Origin: an uncultured Sphingomonas sp.
GTDB taxonomy: Bacteria > Pseudomonadota > Alphaproteobacteria > Sphingomonadales > Sphingomonadaceae
DNA: 51,582 bases
Direction of reading: 5' to 3'
Assembly: GCA_946482655.1 (NCBI GenBank)
Contig: CAMLSA010000009.1
Span: 1-51,582 of the forward strand
Every line of letters starts with the position of its first letter. Positions within the stretch are counted from its first letter, which is position 1. This document shows, piece by piece, positions 1-8,446 of this stretch. Both the position numbers and the translations under genes were made by a program. The notes under the pieces are model-generated. The model had not been told where the DNA came from. It ran no database searches and was given only the letters and a program-made list of their open reading frames with translations.

Positions 1-1297
1 AGGCCCGGCGTGATGCGACGCCCGTAGCCTTGGAGTGGCTATAATAGAAACCCACCACCCAGTTGATCAGGCCGCCGAGATCGGCGCCGCCGCCCTCCGT
101 TGAGTTCAGGCGGACTTCCTGGGAAAGGGAGCGAACCCCCGTTGGGTTTTCGAAGGCGTGCAGGACGATCGTGTCGGTACCGTCGAGGTCGGTCCGATTG
201 ACCTGCATGTAATCGCGAAAGCCGGTCGTCGACTTGAGCGCGAGCGGACCGGTATCCCAGTCCACGATCATCGTGGCGGAATAGTCGTCCTGGGTAGGCT
301 TATCCGTATAGTCGGCGCGGGTCGTGGAATGGCGATTGAGATCAACCGAGCACCGCAGCAGGACGGTGCATGTCGGATTCGGCGCCACCGAGACATTCCG
401 GGGCGGCTTCTGTTCCGATCTGTCCCAGCTATACTCGCCGGTGAGATACACGGTGAAGTCGCTCGTCGGCTCAAACAGCAGGGCTGCGCGCACGGTGCCG
501 TTCTTCTCCGCGCCCTGATCGTTGTCGGGGAAGGACAAATTGTCGATATAATCGCCACGGCGACGGTACAAGGCGTAAACCTTCCCCGACAGCATATCGT
601 CGATGATCGGGAAGTTCACCAGAACCTGGCCTTGCGCCAGATCATAGCTGCCATATTCGACCCGTCCCTTCACGCCGAATTTGCCCGTCGGACGGGAACG
701 GTTCAAGAGGATGGCGCCCGCCGGCGCGTTCCGGCCGAGCAACGTTCCCTGCGGTCCGCGCAGAACCTCGATCGTCTGGAGATCGAAAAGGTCGGCGAAC
801 GAGCCTGGCGCAAGTGTCTGGTACACGCCGTCGATATAGACCGCGACGGCAGGTTCGGCGGAGACATCGGACGTGTTGTTGTTGAAGCCGCGAAGGCTGA
901 TGACCGGCAGACCGGCGACGGCATTTGCACGGACGATATTCAGGTTCGGGACAATGGTGGTGAGGCCCTGAATGTTCGGCGTGTTCAAGGCTTCAAGCGT
1001 GCGCGACGTGAGTACCGTGACGGCGACCGGCGCGAGCTGGGCGGTCTCCGCCCGCTGACGCGCACCGGTCACGACGATCTCCATCAACCCGCTCTGCTGC
1101 GATTCTTCCGTGGCGGCGGGCTGCGTGGTGTTCGCCGTCGGCACGCTCGGCGCGGGAGGCGCGACATTTTCCGGCGGACCTGCCGGCTGCGCCGGGGCGA
1201 CTGGCCCGTCCGGCTGGGAAACCTGTGCCCCGACCTGCGGCGCAGCAAGCGTCGTCAATGCGGTCGCGCAAAGCGCGCGGACGTAAAATCCCTTCAT
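1..1297 (-). CDS. TonB-dependent receptor, N-terminal part (cut by window edge)
   Basis: The minus-strand frame stays open from an ATG at 1297 to the window edge, about 432 codons with no stop. It starts with a signal peptide (MKGFYVRALCATALTTLAAP), then a Pro/Ala-rich linker, a TonB-box-like stretch (MEIVVTGARQ, about residue 72) and a plug domain with SLRGFNNNTSD, VAVYIDGVYQ and IEVLRGPQGTLLGRNAPAG. The beta-barrel begins after residue 210. These are the marks of an outer-membrane TonB-dependent transporter of the large sphingomonad type often linked to aromatic or other organic substrates; the substrate cannot be read here. A G-rich ribosome site (GGAAGGGGGGGG) lies just before the ATG. 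The C-terminal barrel lies outside the window. A promoter with an overlapping palindrome lies upstream. Confidence 0.93.
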   Translation of the reverse strand, partial: MKGFYVRALCATALTTLAAPQVGAQVSQPDGPVAPAQPAGPPENVAPPAPSVPTANTTQPAATEESQQSGLMEIVVTGARQRAETAQLAPVAVTVLTSRTLEALNTPNIQGLTTIVPNLNIVRANAVAGLPVISLRGFNNNTSDVSAEPAVAVYIDGVYQTLAPGSFADLFDLQTIEVLRGPQGTLLGRNAPAGAILLNRSRPTGKFGVKGRVEYGSYDLAQGQVLVNFPIIDDMLSGKVYALYRRRGDYIDNLSFPDNDQGAEKNGTVRAALLFEPTSDFTVYLTGEYSWDRSEQKPPRNVSVAPNPTCTVLLRCSVDLNRHSTTRADYTDKPTQDDYSATMIVDWDTGPLALKSTTGFRDYMQVNRTDLDGTDTIVLHAFENPTGVRSLSQEVRLNSTEGGGADLGGLINWVVGFYYSHSKATGVASRRA

Positions 1298-1344
1298 GCC
1301 CCCCCCTTCCAGCCCGATAGTTTTCTCATTGTCGAGCAGGTCAC

Positions 1345-1375
1345 ATAGAAACATGGGTTGATCAGTCAGGTCAAC
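1345..1375 (-). promoter_or_regulatory. Candidate promoter with overlapping operator palindrome
   Basis: On the minus strand, TTGACC (1374-1369) and TTCTAT (1350-1345), 18 nt apart, resemble a sigma70 promoter for the TonB receptor starting at 1297. An imperfect 19-bp palindrome, GTTGATCAGTCAGGTCAAC (1357-1375), covers the -35 element and part of the spacer. A dyad there is the usual position for a repressor such as a TetR or GntR protein. No such regulator gene is in the window, so the binding protein is unknown. Confidence 0.5.
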
Positions 1376-1586
1376 TCATTTTCAATCAGCCATGTCTTCG
1401 TCCCATGTTCGGTTCCGGCGGGCGATCGCGCGCGCGTCCGCACCGTGTGAAGCAGCCGCGCGGAGGCGGGGAAAGATGCGACGGTCCAGGGCGCGAAAGC
1501 TACTGCCGGACGCAAAGAAGCGGGAATCGCGATCCCATCCGGGGGACCCGCCCGGGCCGCGGAATAAGGGCTTCGGACACCGCTCG

Positions 1587-1931
1587 TCAGGATGTGGCCG
1601 CCTGCAAAGTCGCCCAGAAGCGGTCGACGCATCGGGCGATGAAGGCCTCGGGCACCTCCGCGCCCAGCACATCCCTCAGGATCGGACTGAGCGCGTCGCC
1701 GAAGCGGCTGGCATGGCGCCGGATCGCCGGCTGGTCGAGCAGAGGGGCTTTGGCCCTGCCCTCCAGACCGTCGAGCAGGATGCCGAACAGCCGGTGGGCC
1801 GCGGATTTGTCCTCCTCCGTTGCGCAGCCCTGATGCGAACCGGCCAGATATTGCGACATCACCGCTTCGAAGATATCGCGGCGGGCGATCAAGGCAGGCA
1901 AATGATCTTGGGAAAGCATATCGCTGTGCAT
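1587..1931 (-). CDS. Small protein, possibly globin-like
   Basis: A 114-residue protein with a good ribosome site (AGGAGA, 7 nt before the ATG), which supports both the gene and the start. It is predicted to be all-helical, with no signal peptide or membrane segment. The central and C-terminal parts (AAHRLFGILLDGLEG, about 44-58, then RRHASRFGDALSPIL and a helix ending FWATLQAA) loosely resemble the E to H helices of a bacterial globin, with the His of RRHAS in the place of the proximal ligand. This resemblance was judged by eye and could be chance. It lies between two TonB receptor genes on the same strand. Function not assigned. Confidence 0.6.
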   Translation of the reverse strand: MHSDMLSQDHLPALIARRDIFEAVMSQYLAGSHQGCATEEDKSAAHRLFGILLDGLEGRAKAPLLDQPAIRRHASRFGDALSPILRDVLGAEVPEAFIARCVDRFWATLQAATS

Positions 1932-2176
1932 AAGGGTTCTCCTGCCAGCACATCGCCTCCAGCGCGGCGCACTGCGCGCGCGCCGGAACCGATCGATTGG
2001 GGAATCTTCGAAACTGCCTCGGGCGCCCGAGCGACTTTAGCGGCTGTGGAGCCCCGAGGCAGGCAGCCGTGTCATGAGGCTACCTCCATGAGCCGAAAAG
2101 CGGCGAAGAGCGGTTGGGAAGACCATGATAATGGATATAGGTCGTTCGGCCGGGCGGACAACCACCTGGGAAAGAA

Positions 2177-4405
2177 CTAAAAGCGGAAGGCCGCATCTGC
2201 GGCAAAACTGCGCTGCGGGAAGGGGTGGAAGAGGAAATATCTGTCGTTGGTGACATTGTCGACGCCGAGGCCGAGCGACCAATGCGCGTCGATCTTCACC
2301 TGTGCGCGCAGGTCCACCACCAGATATTTGTGAAAGCCCTGATAGGTGTTGCCGACGCCGTCACTATTGTCGAGCGTCCCGTAGAGGCGGCTGGCATAAC
2401 GGGCAGCCGCGGTCAGCGAAAGCCGGCCGGTGGGGTGCCAGGTGCCGACAAAGGTCGCCTTCCAATGGGGAACGCCCGGGATCAGCTTGCCTTCGGCGGC
2501 TGGCAGCGCCCGGTTGCGACGGGTCTGCGCGTCGGAATAGGTGACGCTCCCCGATAGGTCGAAACGCGGCAGCAGGTTGCCGCGTTCGATCGCCAGCTCG
2601 GCCCCGCGCGAGCGGGTGCGCCCGACATTCTGAACGAAGGTGGCGAGCGTCGCGCTGCCGTTGAGCGAGCCGCGCTGTGAGATCAGAGCGTCCTTGATGC
2701 TCTCCTGGAACAGCGACAGGCGGATCGAACCTTTGGCGTCGCGATAGTCGATCGCGAGTTCGCCCGAGCGGGCGCGTTCGGGGCGGAGATCGGGATTGGG
2801 CACCGCCGGTTCGGGGGTGGTGACGATCTGATAGAGCTCGGCGACCGTGGGGAAGCGCCATGCCTGGCCAAGGGACAGCCGCAGCGTCCAGTTCGGGTCC
2901 GCCGCCCAGGCGATCGAGGCCTTGGGCGAGAAGCGGTTCGCCGCCAGTTGGGGCTGGGCTGGGGTCGGGGCCTGAGACAGCAGGCCGTCATAGGCCCTCC
3001 ACCATTCATAGCGGCCCCCTATCGTAAGCGTCACCGGCGCAGCGATCTTCCACGCGTCCTGTGCCCAGAGTGCCCGGGTACGCGTCTTGCCGCGCGACGC
3101 GAGGTCGAGGGCGCGGCTGCCGCCCGTCAGCCAGTCGCTCGTCAGGTAACGGTTGCTTTCGAGCCGGAACCGGTCGTGATGCGCGCCGAAGCTGACGATG
3201 TGGTGATCACCTTCCGACCGCCACGCGCCCTTGACGTCGAACGTCTCCCAGCCGGTGCCATGGAGATCGGTGATCGTCCCCGCCCCGCCGCTCCGCGCTG
3301 CCGGCAGGGCGGTGGTGGGCAAGCGCTGCTCATCCTTGCCGAAGCGATAGGCGGTGCCGATCACCTGCCAGTCGAACCGCTCGCCGCTCCCCGCCGCGGA
3401 CAGAGCCTGCGACCAGTGGCGCTCGTCGCGGCGATATTCGCCGCTCGAGAAGAGGGGGGTAAAAACCGGTCCGCCGGTTACAGCGTCCCGCAAATAGGTC
3501 TCGGCACGAGCGTCGGTGTCGTTGAGGAAGAGGCCGCCGACATAGGTGAGGCGGATATCATCGCTCAGATCGAGCGCGGCCTTGAACTTGAGATTCTCCT
3601 GCCGCTGATGCTCGATCCCGCCCGCCCCGAGGACGCTGATCGGCATGTTGGTGCGATTGACCGCGTCGAAGCCGCCTGTCGGCGTGCCCGTGGCGGGCCG
3701 AGGGGCGGTGATGATGGTCAGCGGATGGCTGCGGCTGTCGACATGCGAGAAGCTCGCGAACAGGGCGAGCGGGCCGAAGCGGTCACCGATCGTGGCTCCG
3801 GCTTGCCAGACGGGCAAAGTGTCGCGCGTTCCGTAGAGGCGAAAGCGCTGGACATGGGTGCCGGCGCTGATCGTGCCTTCGAGGCTGTCGGGCATCCGCG
3901 TGCTGATGTTGACCACCGCACCGATCGAATTGCCCGGATAGGCGGCCGAATAGGGGCCGTAGAGCACGTCGATCCGGGCGATCTCCTGCGGGCTGACCAA
4001 TCCCCAGCGCGGGCTCGCGGTCGTGTTGTTGTTGCCGATCAGCGCCGAGAGCAAGACGCCGTCGGCGTAGATCAGGCTCCGCGCGCTGGCCCCCAGCCCC
4101 GAGGTCCGGGTGGCGATCGGCGCCTGGGTGTCGCCGATATGGCGCTTGCGGACGATCAGGCCGGGCAGATATTTGATCGTGTCCTCGGCGTTGACAGCGT
4201 TGACCGTCGACGCGATCCGATCGGCCGCGATCGTCACGCCGGGCGCCGGTACATTTTCGATGGTGTCGCCGTGGCGTCCGCCGGTCACGATGATGACACC
4301 CCCCTGTTCGGCATCATCGTCGGCAAATGCGGGGGACGCCGTGAGCACGGCCAGCGAAGCGATGACCAGTGCCGTGCGGCAGCGGTCCGTCATGATGGAA
4401 AGCAT
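2177..4405 (-). CDS. TonB-dependent receptor, probably metal or siderophore type
   Basis: This 742-residue outer-membrane receptor has a signal peptide (about 1-28, ending SPAFA), a TonB box (GGVIIVTGGR), and a plug domain with LPGLIVRKRH, SLIYADGVLL and IDVLYGPYSAAYPGNSIGAV. A beta-barrel follows with the late motif LGQAWRFPTVAELYQ and the C-terminal signature DNVTNDRYFLFHPFPQRSF, ending in the terminal Phe of outer-membrane barrels. It imports a substrate using TonB energy. The gene starts 60 nt after the DUF2946 gene on the same strand; that pairing is often seen with metal-linked receptors, so copper or another metal complex is a reasonable guess, not a demonstrated substrate. Another ATG lies four codons downstream and neither has a strong ribosome site. 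Confidence 0.93.
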   Translation of the reverse strand: MLSIMTDRCRTALVIASLAVLTASPAFADDDAEQGGVIIVTGGRHGDTIENVPAPGVTIAADRIASTVNAVNAEDTIKYLPGLIVRKRHIGDTQAPIATRTSGLGASARSLIYADGVLLSALIGNNNTTASPRWGLVSPQEIARIDVLYGPYSAAYPGNSIGAVVNISTRMPDSLEGTISAGTHVQRFRLYGTRDTLPVWQAGATIGDRFGPLALFASFSHVDSRSHPLTIITAPRPATGTPTGGFDAVNRTNMPISVLGAGGIEHQRQENLKFKAALDLSDDIRLTYVGGLFLNDTDARAETYLRDAVTGGPVFTPLFSSGEYRRDERHWSQALSAAGSGERFDWQVIGTAYRFGKDEQRLPTTALPAARSGGAGTITDLHGTGWETFDVKGAWRSEGDHHIVSFGAHHDRFRLESNRYLTSDWLTGGSRALDLASRGKTRTRALWAQDAWKIAAPVTLTIGGRYEWWRAYDGLLSQAPTPAQPQLAANRFSPKASIAWAADPNWTLRLSLGQAWRFPTVAELYQIVTTPEPAVPNPDLRPERARSGELAIDYRDAKGSIRLSLFQESIKDALISQRGSLNGSATLATFVQNVGRTRSRGAELAIERGNLLPRFDLSGSVTYSDAQTRRNRALPAAEGKLIPGVPHWKATFVGTWHPTGRLSLTAAARYASRLYGTLDNSDGVGNTYQGFHKYLVVDLRAQVKIDAHWSLGLGVDNVTNDRYFLFHPFPQRSFAADAAFRF

Positions 4406-4465
4406 CGGAGTCCAATCTGATCAGGCGCACGCGGGTGGCAGTGCGCGGTTGCTCGAGAAGCGTGA

Positions 4466-4867
4466 TCAGATGGTGGCGGGCGGACCCCTGAGAGGCGGTC
4501 GCAGATGCGCGAACGAGGCCACCGCTGGCGCGGCGGCGAGGCGGAAGACGGTCGCGACGATGAAGGCGATCGCGATTGCGATCAGGACCGGATCGGCGGC
4601 GGCGAGCGACGGCGCGCCGAGCCCCGCGAAGACGCAAGGGCTCTCGGTCTTGCCGTGCCCATCCTGCTTGTCCTGCTCGTGATCGCCCGGGATCGCCATG
4701 ACGATAGTCTGCGGCCCGGTCCCCGTGCACAGCTCGACGGTGATCGTCCCGGCCGAGACCGAGGGCATGAAACCCGCCGGCATGAGCAGCTTCATCAACA
4801 GCGCCAGCGTGATGAGCGCCGCGGCCCAGCGGCGGCGACCGAGGATATGATGGCGCAGCGAGGTCAC
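4466..4867 (-). CDS. DUF2946 family protein
   Basis: A 133-residue protein with a GTG start. It has a basic N-terminus, a first hydrophobic segment (about 14-33, AAALITLALLMKLLMPAGFM), a loop with a CTGTG motif, a polar Asp/His/Lys stretch (GDHEQDKQDGHGK) and a later Cys (ESPC), then a second membrane segment (about 95-113). This layout fits DUF2946, a family found in proteobacteria beside TonB receptors and often linked to copper; the Cys and His residues could bind metal. Its stop is 60 nt before the receptor at 2177-4405, so the two are probably co-transcribed. There is no clear ribosome site before the GTG, and the inferred promoter leaves almost no leader. Confidence 0.8.
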   Translation of the reverse strand: MTSLRHHILGRRRWAAALITLALLMKLLMPAGFMPSVSAGTITVELCTGTGPQTIVMAIPGDHEQDKQDGHGKTESPCVFAGLGAPSLAAADPVLIAIAIAFIVATVFRLAAAPAVASFAHLRPPLRGPPATI

Positions 4868-4872
4868 GGGAG

Positions 4873-4904
4873 CGCGATTTATCGCGGCGTCCGGGGATTG
4901 TCAC
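4873..4904 (-). promoter_or_regulatory. Candidate promoter with perfect inverted repeat
   Basis: On the minus strand GTGACA (4904-4899) and TAAATC (4881-4876), 17 nt apart, could form a promoter for the DUF2946 and receptor genes. A perfect 6-bp inverted repeat with a 2-nt centre (CGCGATTTATCGCG, 4873-4886) covers the -10 element, 6 nt from the GTG start. It could be an operator or a chance dyad. The -10 match is weak. Confidence 0.35.
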
Positions 4905-4928
4905 CCATGATCGTCGCCCTTGCGGATA

Positions 4929-5522
4929 TCAGGCAAAATCCCCCGCCAGTTCTCCGCGCATCGCATCGCTGATGATCGCGATATGCCCGTAATTGGGATG
5001 CGCGATCTCGAACATGATCTGCGTCGCGGGATCGCGGAAGGCGGCGATCTGCGCGGGAGTGAAGGGAAAATGGAAAAAGTGCACAGCAGAGGTCTTGCCC
5101 GCCGCGTTGGTCCGGTCGAGATCCTCGTCGGGGACGCCCATCACCCGGTCGCTGCCGATCCGGATCGCGACATGATCCTCGATCCTGCCGAGGGTAGCGA
5201 GGACGCGGGCGCGCTGCCCGGCGTCCTCGATCTCGAGCAGCATCGTCGCGGTCAGCTCGGACCCTTGCGGGATCATCGGATTATAGGCGGCGAGCTCCTG
5301 GACGAGCTGCTCGTCGCCGCCCTTTTCAATGTGGAGCATCTCCTGGACCTGAGCGAGCATCGAATCGTAATTCTCGAACAGCACCGTCGCATAGGGGCCA
5401 ACCTGAAGCCGCCGCGCACGCTTCGCGGCGATCCGCGCCTGACGCAGCTCCTTGCGGCGGCGGGCATAGTCCTGCGCGGGAAGTATATCGGCCGGCTCGA
5501 TCCGGCGCTTTTCGGCGGGCAT
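4929..5522 (-). CDS. DUF3501 family protein
   Basis: A 197-residue soluble protein starting MPAEKRRIEPADILP. The start is supported by a ribosome site (AGAGGAA) about 8 nt upstream and by an 11-nt gap to the GlpC-like gene before it; the frame stays open further upstream, but that part lies inside the neighbour. It has a basic helical N-terminus (about 18-45), a VLFENYDSMLAQVQEML segment and a C-terminal part (FPFTPAQIAAFRD, HPNYGHIAIIS). DUF3501 proteins regularly sit with rubrerythrin and a GlpC-like Fe-S protein, as here. Their biochemical role is not established; a part in peroxide handling or Fe-S electron transfer is inferred from context. Confidence 0.88.
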   Translation of the reverse strand: MPAEKRRIEPADILPAQDYARRRKELRQARIAAKRARRLQVGPYATVLFENYDSMLAQVQEMLHIEKGGDEQLVQELAAYNPMIPQGSELTATMLLEIEDAGQRARVLATLGRIEDHVAIRIGSDRVMGVPDEDLDRTNAAGKTSAVHFFHFPFTPAQIAAFRDPATQIMFEIAHPNYGHIAIISDAMRGELAGDFA

Positions 5523-5533
5523 GCTGAATTCCT

Positions 5534-6865
5534 CTAAAAGCCGTAGGCCGCAGCGAACAATTCGATCGGGTGCCCGACCCGCGCCGGCACGGGGGCCGCG
5601 ATCTTTTCCATCACCTGGCGCAGATGGACGCCGGCAAGCGGGCACTCCGAAACCACATGGGCGGGTTCGATCTTTGCGATCGCGCGGCCCGCGGGCGTGC
5701 CGACCTTGATGCCGACGTCGAAATTCTTGGTGAACATCCCCCATTTGCCGCCATGGCCCGAGCAGCGCTCGACGACGGAGACCTTCGCCTCGGGAATCAG
5801 CCGCAGCATCTCGGCGGCCTTGGGCCCCTGGTTCTGGGCGCGCGAATGGCAGGCGAAGTGCATCGCCACCGGCCCCTGCAGCTCGCGCAGGCCTGGCGCC
5901 AGCCCCTCGTCCCTGGCGATCTCGACGACATATTCGGCGATATCGTAGGTTGCGTCGGCGAGCTTCTTCACCCGGAAATCGTCGGGCAGGATCAGCGGCC
6001 ATTCGAATTTCATCATCAGCGCGCAGGAGGGGGTCAGCGCGATGATGGCGCGGCCTTCGTCGATCGCCGCCTCAAGCGCGCTCGACACCAGCCTGGCCTG
6101 CGCCGCCACCCCGGCGAGATCGCCATTTTCGAGACGGGGCATGCCGCAGCAACCGGGATATTGGACGTCGATTTCGACACCGTTATGCGCGAGCACCCGC
6201 TGGGTGGCCAGGCCGACCCCAGGCGTGTTGAAGTTGGCGAAGCAGGTCGCGTAGAGCGTCGCGCGGCGGCCGAAGCCGGGTGCATCCGGATTGACCTTCG
6301 CACCCGAAGCGGCCGCCCGCTCCTCGAAGGTCTCGGACGCATAGGTCGGCAGATCGGCGCGGCGGTCGATATCGGCGACCGCTTCGAGAATCGGTCGGGT
6401 GAGCTTGTTGTCGCGGCTGCTCGCCCAGTTTGCGGGGCCGGACACCAGTGTCGCCAGCTTGCCGTTGCGATCGGTCTTGGCGAGTTCCCTATCGGGCAAC
6501 GAGGTCTCGCCCCTGCGGAACTCGACCGCCCGCGCGCGCAGCATCAGATGGGCGAAATCGAGGTCGAACTCGTGCGGCGGCACATAGGGGCACTTGGTCA
6601 TGAAGCACATGTCGCACAGGGTGCAGGCGTCGATGACCGGCTTGAAGTCCTTCGAATCGACGCTGTCGAGTTCGCCGGTCGGCGACCCGTCGATCAGGTC
6701 GAACAGCCGGGGAAAGCTGTCGCACAGGTTGAAGCAGCGCCGGCAGCCATGGCAGATGTCGAAGACGCGATGCAGTTCGGCGTCGAGCGCGGCTTCGTCA
6801 TAATAGCTCTCGTCCTGCCATGCGATGACATGGCGGGTGGGGGCTTCAAGGCTGCCTTCGGCCAT
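5534..6865 (-). CDS. GlpC-like iron-sulfur protein (heterodisulfide reductase-type domains)
   Basis: A 443-residue protein with two N-terminal [4Fe-4S] ferredoxin-type motifs, CHGCRRCFNLC (about 38-48) and CTLCDMCFMTKCPY (about 81-94). Two cysteine-rich (CCG) domains follow: PGCCGMPRLENGD near the middle and CHSRAQNQGPK with CSGHGGKWGM in the C-terminal third. This is the arrangement of the Fe-S electron-transfer subunit of anaerobic glycerol-3-phosphate dehydrogenase and related oxidoreductases. There is no glpA or glpB here; the partners are rubrerythrin and DUF3501, so it probably passes electrons to rubrerythrin or a related acceptor (inference). The start has a strong ribosome site (AAGGAGAGCTC). 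It is 96 nt downstream of the rubrerythrin gene on the same strand. Confidence 0.92.
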   Translation of the reverse strand: MAEGSLEAPTRHVIAWQDESYYDEAALDAELHRVFDICHGCRRCFNLCDSFPRLFDLIDGSPTGELDSVDSKDFKPVIDACTLCDMCFMTKCPYVPPHEFDLDFAHLMLRARAVEFRRGETSLPDRELAKTDRNGKLATLVSGPANWASSRDNKLTRPILEAVADIDRRADLPTYASETFEERAAASGAKVNPDAPGFGRRATLYATCFANFNTPGVGLATQRVLAHNGVEIDVQYPGCCGMPRLENGDLAGVAAQARLVSSALEAAIDEGRAIIALTPSCALMMKFEWPLILPDDFRVKKLADATYDIAEYVVEIARDEGLAPGLRELQGPVAMHFACHSRAQNQGPKAAEMLRLIPEAKVSVVERCSGHGGKWGMFTKNFDVGIKVGTPAGRAIAKIEPAHVVSECPLAGVHLRQVMEKIAAPVPARVGHPIELFAAAYGF

Positions 6866-6961
6866 GAGCTCTCCTTAGCGTGGGTCGAGCTTGGCGGCGG
6901 CGGCCACGGCGGGAGCCGTGACCGCTGCGTTCCAGCTCTTTCAACAGGCTGTGCCGAAGCC

Positions 6962-7381
6962 TCAGGCGTCCAGCGACTCGAGCGCCTTGGTAAAGCGGCC
7001 GGCATGGCTCTTCTCCGCCTTGGCGAGCGTCTCGAACCAGTCGGCGATCTCGTCGAACCCCTCCTCGCGGGCGGACTTCGCCATGCCCGGATACATGTCG
7101 GTATATTCGTGGGTTTCGCCCGCGATAGACGCCTTGAGGTTGAGGCCGGTGTCGCCGATCGGCTCGCCGGTCGCCGGGTCGCCGACTTCCTCGAGGAATT
7201 CGAGATGGCCGTGCGCATGGCCGGTTTCGCCTTCGGCGGTCGAGCGGAACACTGCGGCGACATCGTTATAGCCCTCGACGTCGGCCTTCTGTGCGAAATA
7301 GAGGTAGCGGCGGTTGGCCTGGCTCTCACCGGCGAAGGCCGCCTTGAGATTTTCCTCGGTCTTGGATCCTTTGAGGCCCAT
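6962..7381 (-). CDS. Rubrerythrin family protein
   Basis: A 139-residue ferritin-like protein with two four-helix-bundle half motifs carrying di-iron ligands: Glu19 (AGES), Glu52 and His55 (ETGH), Glu89 (AGET), and Glu123 and His126 (EKSH). It reduces hydrogen peroxide using a di-iron centre. There is no C-terminal rubredoxin domain (no CxxC pairs), so electrons must come from another protein; the adjacent GlpC-like protein is the obvious candidate. The chosen ATG has an excellent ribosome site (AGGAGAAGGTGAC); an upstream in-frame start would add 10 residues across that site. It is the first gene of a likely three-gene unit with the GlpC-like and DUF3501 genes. Confidence 0.93.
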   Translation of the reverse strand: MGLKGSKTEENLKAAFAGESQANRRYLYFAQKADVEGYNDVAAVFRSTAEGETGHAHGHLEFLEEVGDPATGEPIGDTGLNLKASIAGETHEYTDMYPGMAKSAREEGFDEIADWFETLAKAEKSHAGRFTKALESLDA

Positions 7382-7515
7382 GTCACCTTCTCCTGGGTTG
7401 GACGCGGGCACCCTACCCGCGCGTCAGCCATTGCATCAGCAACCGCCCGGCGACCAAAAGCAAATCAATTATTCCGCCATTTGCGATTGATTGTCTCGAT
7501 CAGCCGGCGGCGCCG

Positions 7516-8154
7516 CTATCTGGGCTTGGCGAAATTGGGGAAACCGTAATTCTGGGCGACCAGCATCGTGTGCGTCCCGGCGACATGATTGACCACCTGG
7601 ACCACCTCACGGGTGTAGCGCAGCAGGTTATAGGGATTGCGGTAGGAAGCGCCGATCAGGATGTCGAAGGCGTTCGAGCCATGGATGATGCTGGCGTTGG
7701 TCAGCAGCAGCGGCAGCTTTCCGCCGTCGAGATTCTCTTCGATCCAGCCGCGAGAACGGCTGATGATCTCCGAGACGATGCGCTCCTGCGACGGTTCGGG
7801 GCCTTCGCGGCGGACCTCCCAGGCCAGCCGCTCCTCGCGCATCGAGCCAAGATCGACCGATACCGCGATCATCCCCTGCTCGGGAAGCTGGATCTTGTCG
7901 GCATGGCCGCGTGGCCACAGCACTTCGGAGATGGTGCCGTCGCTGATCAGCCGGGTCAGTGCCCGCGCGACCGCCTGCCGCTCATGGTCGGTGAGCCCGG
8001 CTTCACCCTCTTTGTCGTACCACTGGTGAAGCGACGCGCTGTCGAGGAAGGACTGGCGATCGTGCAACCGCGGAAACTCGGCCGCGAGAGCCCGCAAGAT
8101 CCGTTCCGACGCACCCGCGCGGCGCCCGGAGGCCGATTCGTCATTGTCCGCCAT
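7516..8154 (-). CDS. Protein of unknown function
   Basis: About 212 residues from MADNDESASGRRAG; another start at 8199 would add 15 residues, and neither has a strong ribosome site. The N-terminal third (ERILRALAAEFPRLHDR, HQWYDKEGEAGLTDHERQAVARALTRLISDG) is helical and could be a winged-helix-like segment. The C-terminal two thirds mix alpha and beta, with conserved-looking pieces HADKIQLPEQGMIAVSVD, NASIIHGSNAFDILIGASY and YGFPNFAKP. No signal peptide, membrane segment or recognised catalytic motif is seen. The reading is supported by normal codon use and by the small gene upstream on the same strand. Function not recognised. Confidence 0.65.
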   Translation of the reverse strand: MADNDESASGRRAGASERILRALAAEFPRLHDRQSFLDSASLHQWYDKEGEAGLTDHERQAVARALTRLISDGTISEVLWPRGHADKIQLPEQGMIAVSVDLGSMREERLAWEVRREGPEPSQERIVSEIISRSRGWIEENLDGGKLPLLLTNASIIHGSNAFDILIGASYRNPYNLLRYTREVVQVVNHVAGTHTMLVAQNYGFPNFAKPR

Positions 8155-8263
8155 AACCGTCCCAAACACCCGATTCCCACCATCGTCACAATCGAGCATC
8201 GTCCCGCCTGTGTCACCCCCCTAATACGCCCCCTCGCAGCGCTTTCGGGGGAGTGGCGCCGCA

Positions 8264-8446
8264 TCACCGCAGCTTCGCGATATTCAGCCCGTCCAGCTTC
8301 GCCCGGTCCTTGGTCGATTCCTCGCTGCGCTTGAGCGCCTTGGCGATCGCCTTCAGCGCCATGCCCTTCTTCGCGAGCAGGTGGAGCTTCTGGATCTCGT
8401 CCTGGGTCCAGGGCTGGCGATGCCGTTCGAAGCGATCCGCCGACAT
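8264..8446 (-). CDS. Small SANT/HTH-like protein
   Basis: A 60-residue basic protein with a good ribosome site (GGGGGAG about 8 nt before the ATG). The sequence PWTQDEIQKLHLLAKKGM followed by IAKALKRSEESTKDRA has the Trp, helix and turn pattern of short Myb/SANT or homeodomain-like helix-turn-helix proteins, so DNA or RNA binding is possible. Small proteins of this kind are common in sphingomonads, with no assigned function. It may be co-transcribed with the gene at 7516-8154, 109 nt downstream. Confidence 0.75.
   Translation of the reverse strand: MSADRFERHRQPWTQDEIQKLHLLAKKGMALKAIAKALKRSEESTKDRAKLDGLNIAKLR

Noticed and set aside
158..1348. Long plus-strand open frame of 396 codons
   Set aside because: It runs opposite the TonB receptor, which has clear signal, plug and barrel motifs. 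The plus-strand translation is Arg-rich and has no domain pattern, as expected for the antisense of GC-rich coding DNA.
4929..6002. Longer DUF3501 reading of 357 residues
   Set aside because: The first 160 residues overlap the GlpC-like gene out of frame; a good ribosome site supports the start at 5522.
5570..7549. 659-codon plus-strand open frame
   Set aside because: It lies antisense to the GlpC-like and rubrerythrin genes, whose Fe-S and di-iron motifs are unmistakable. Length alone is not evidence at this GC content.
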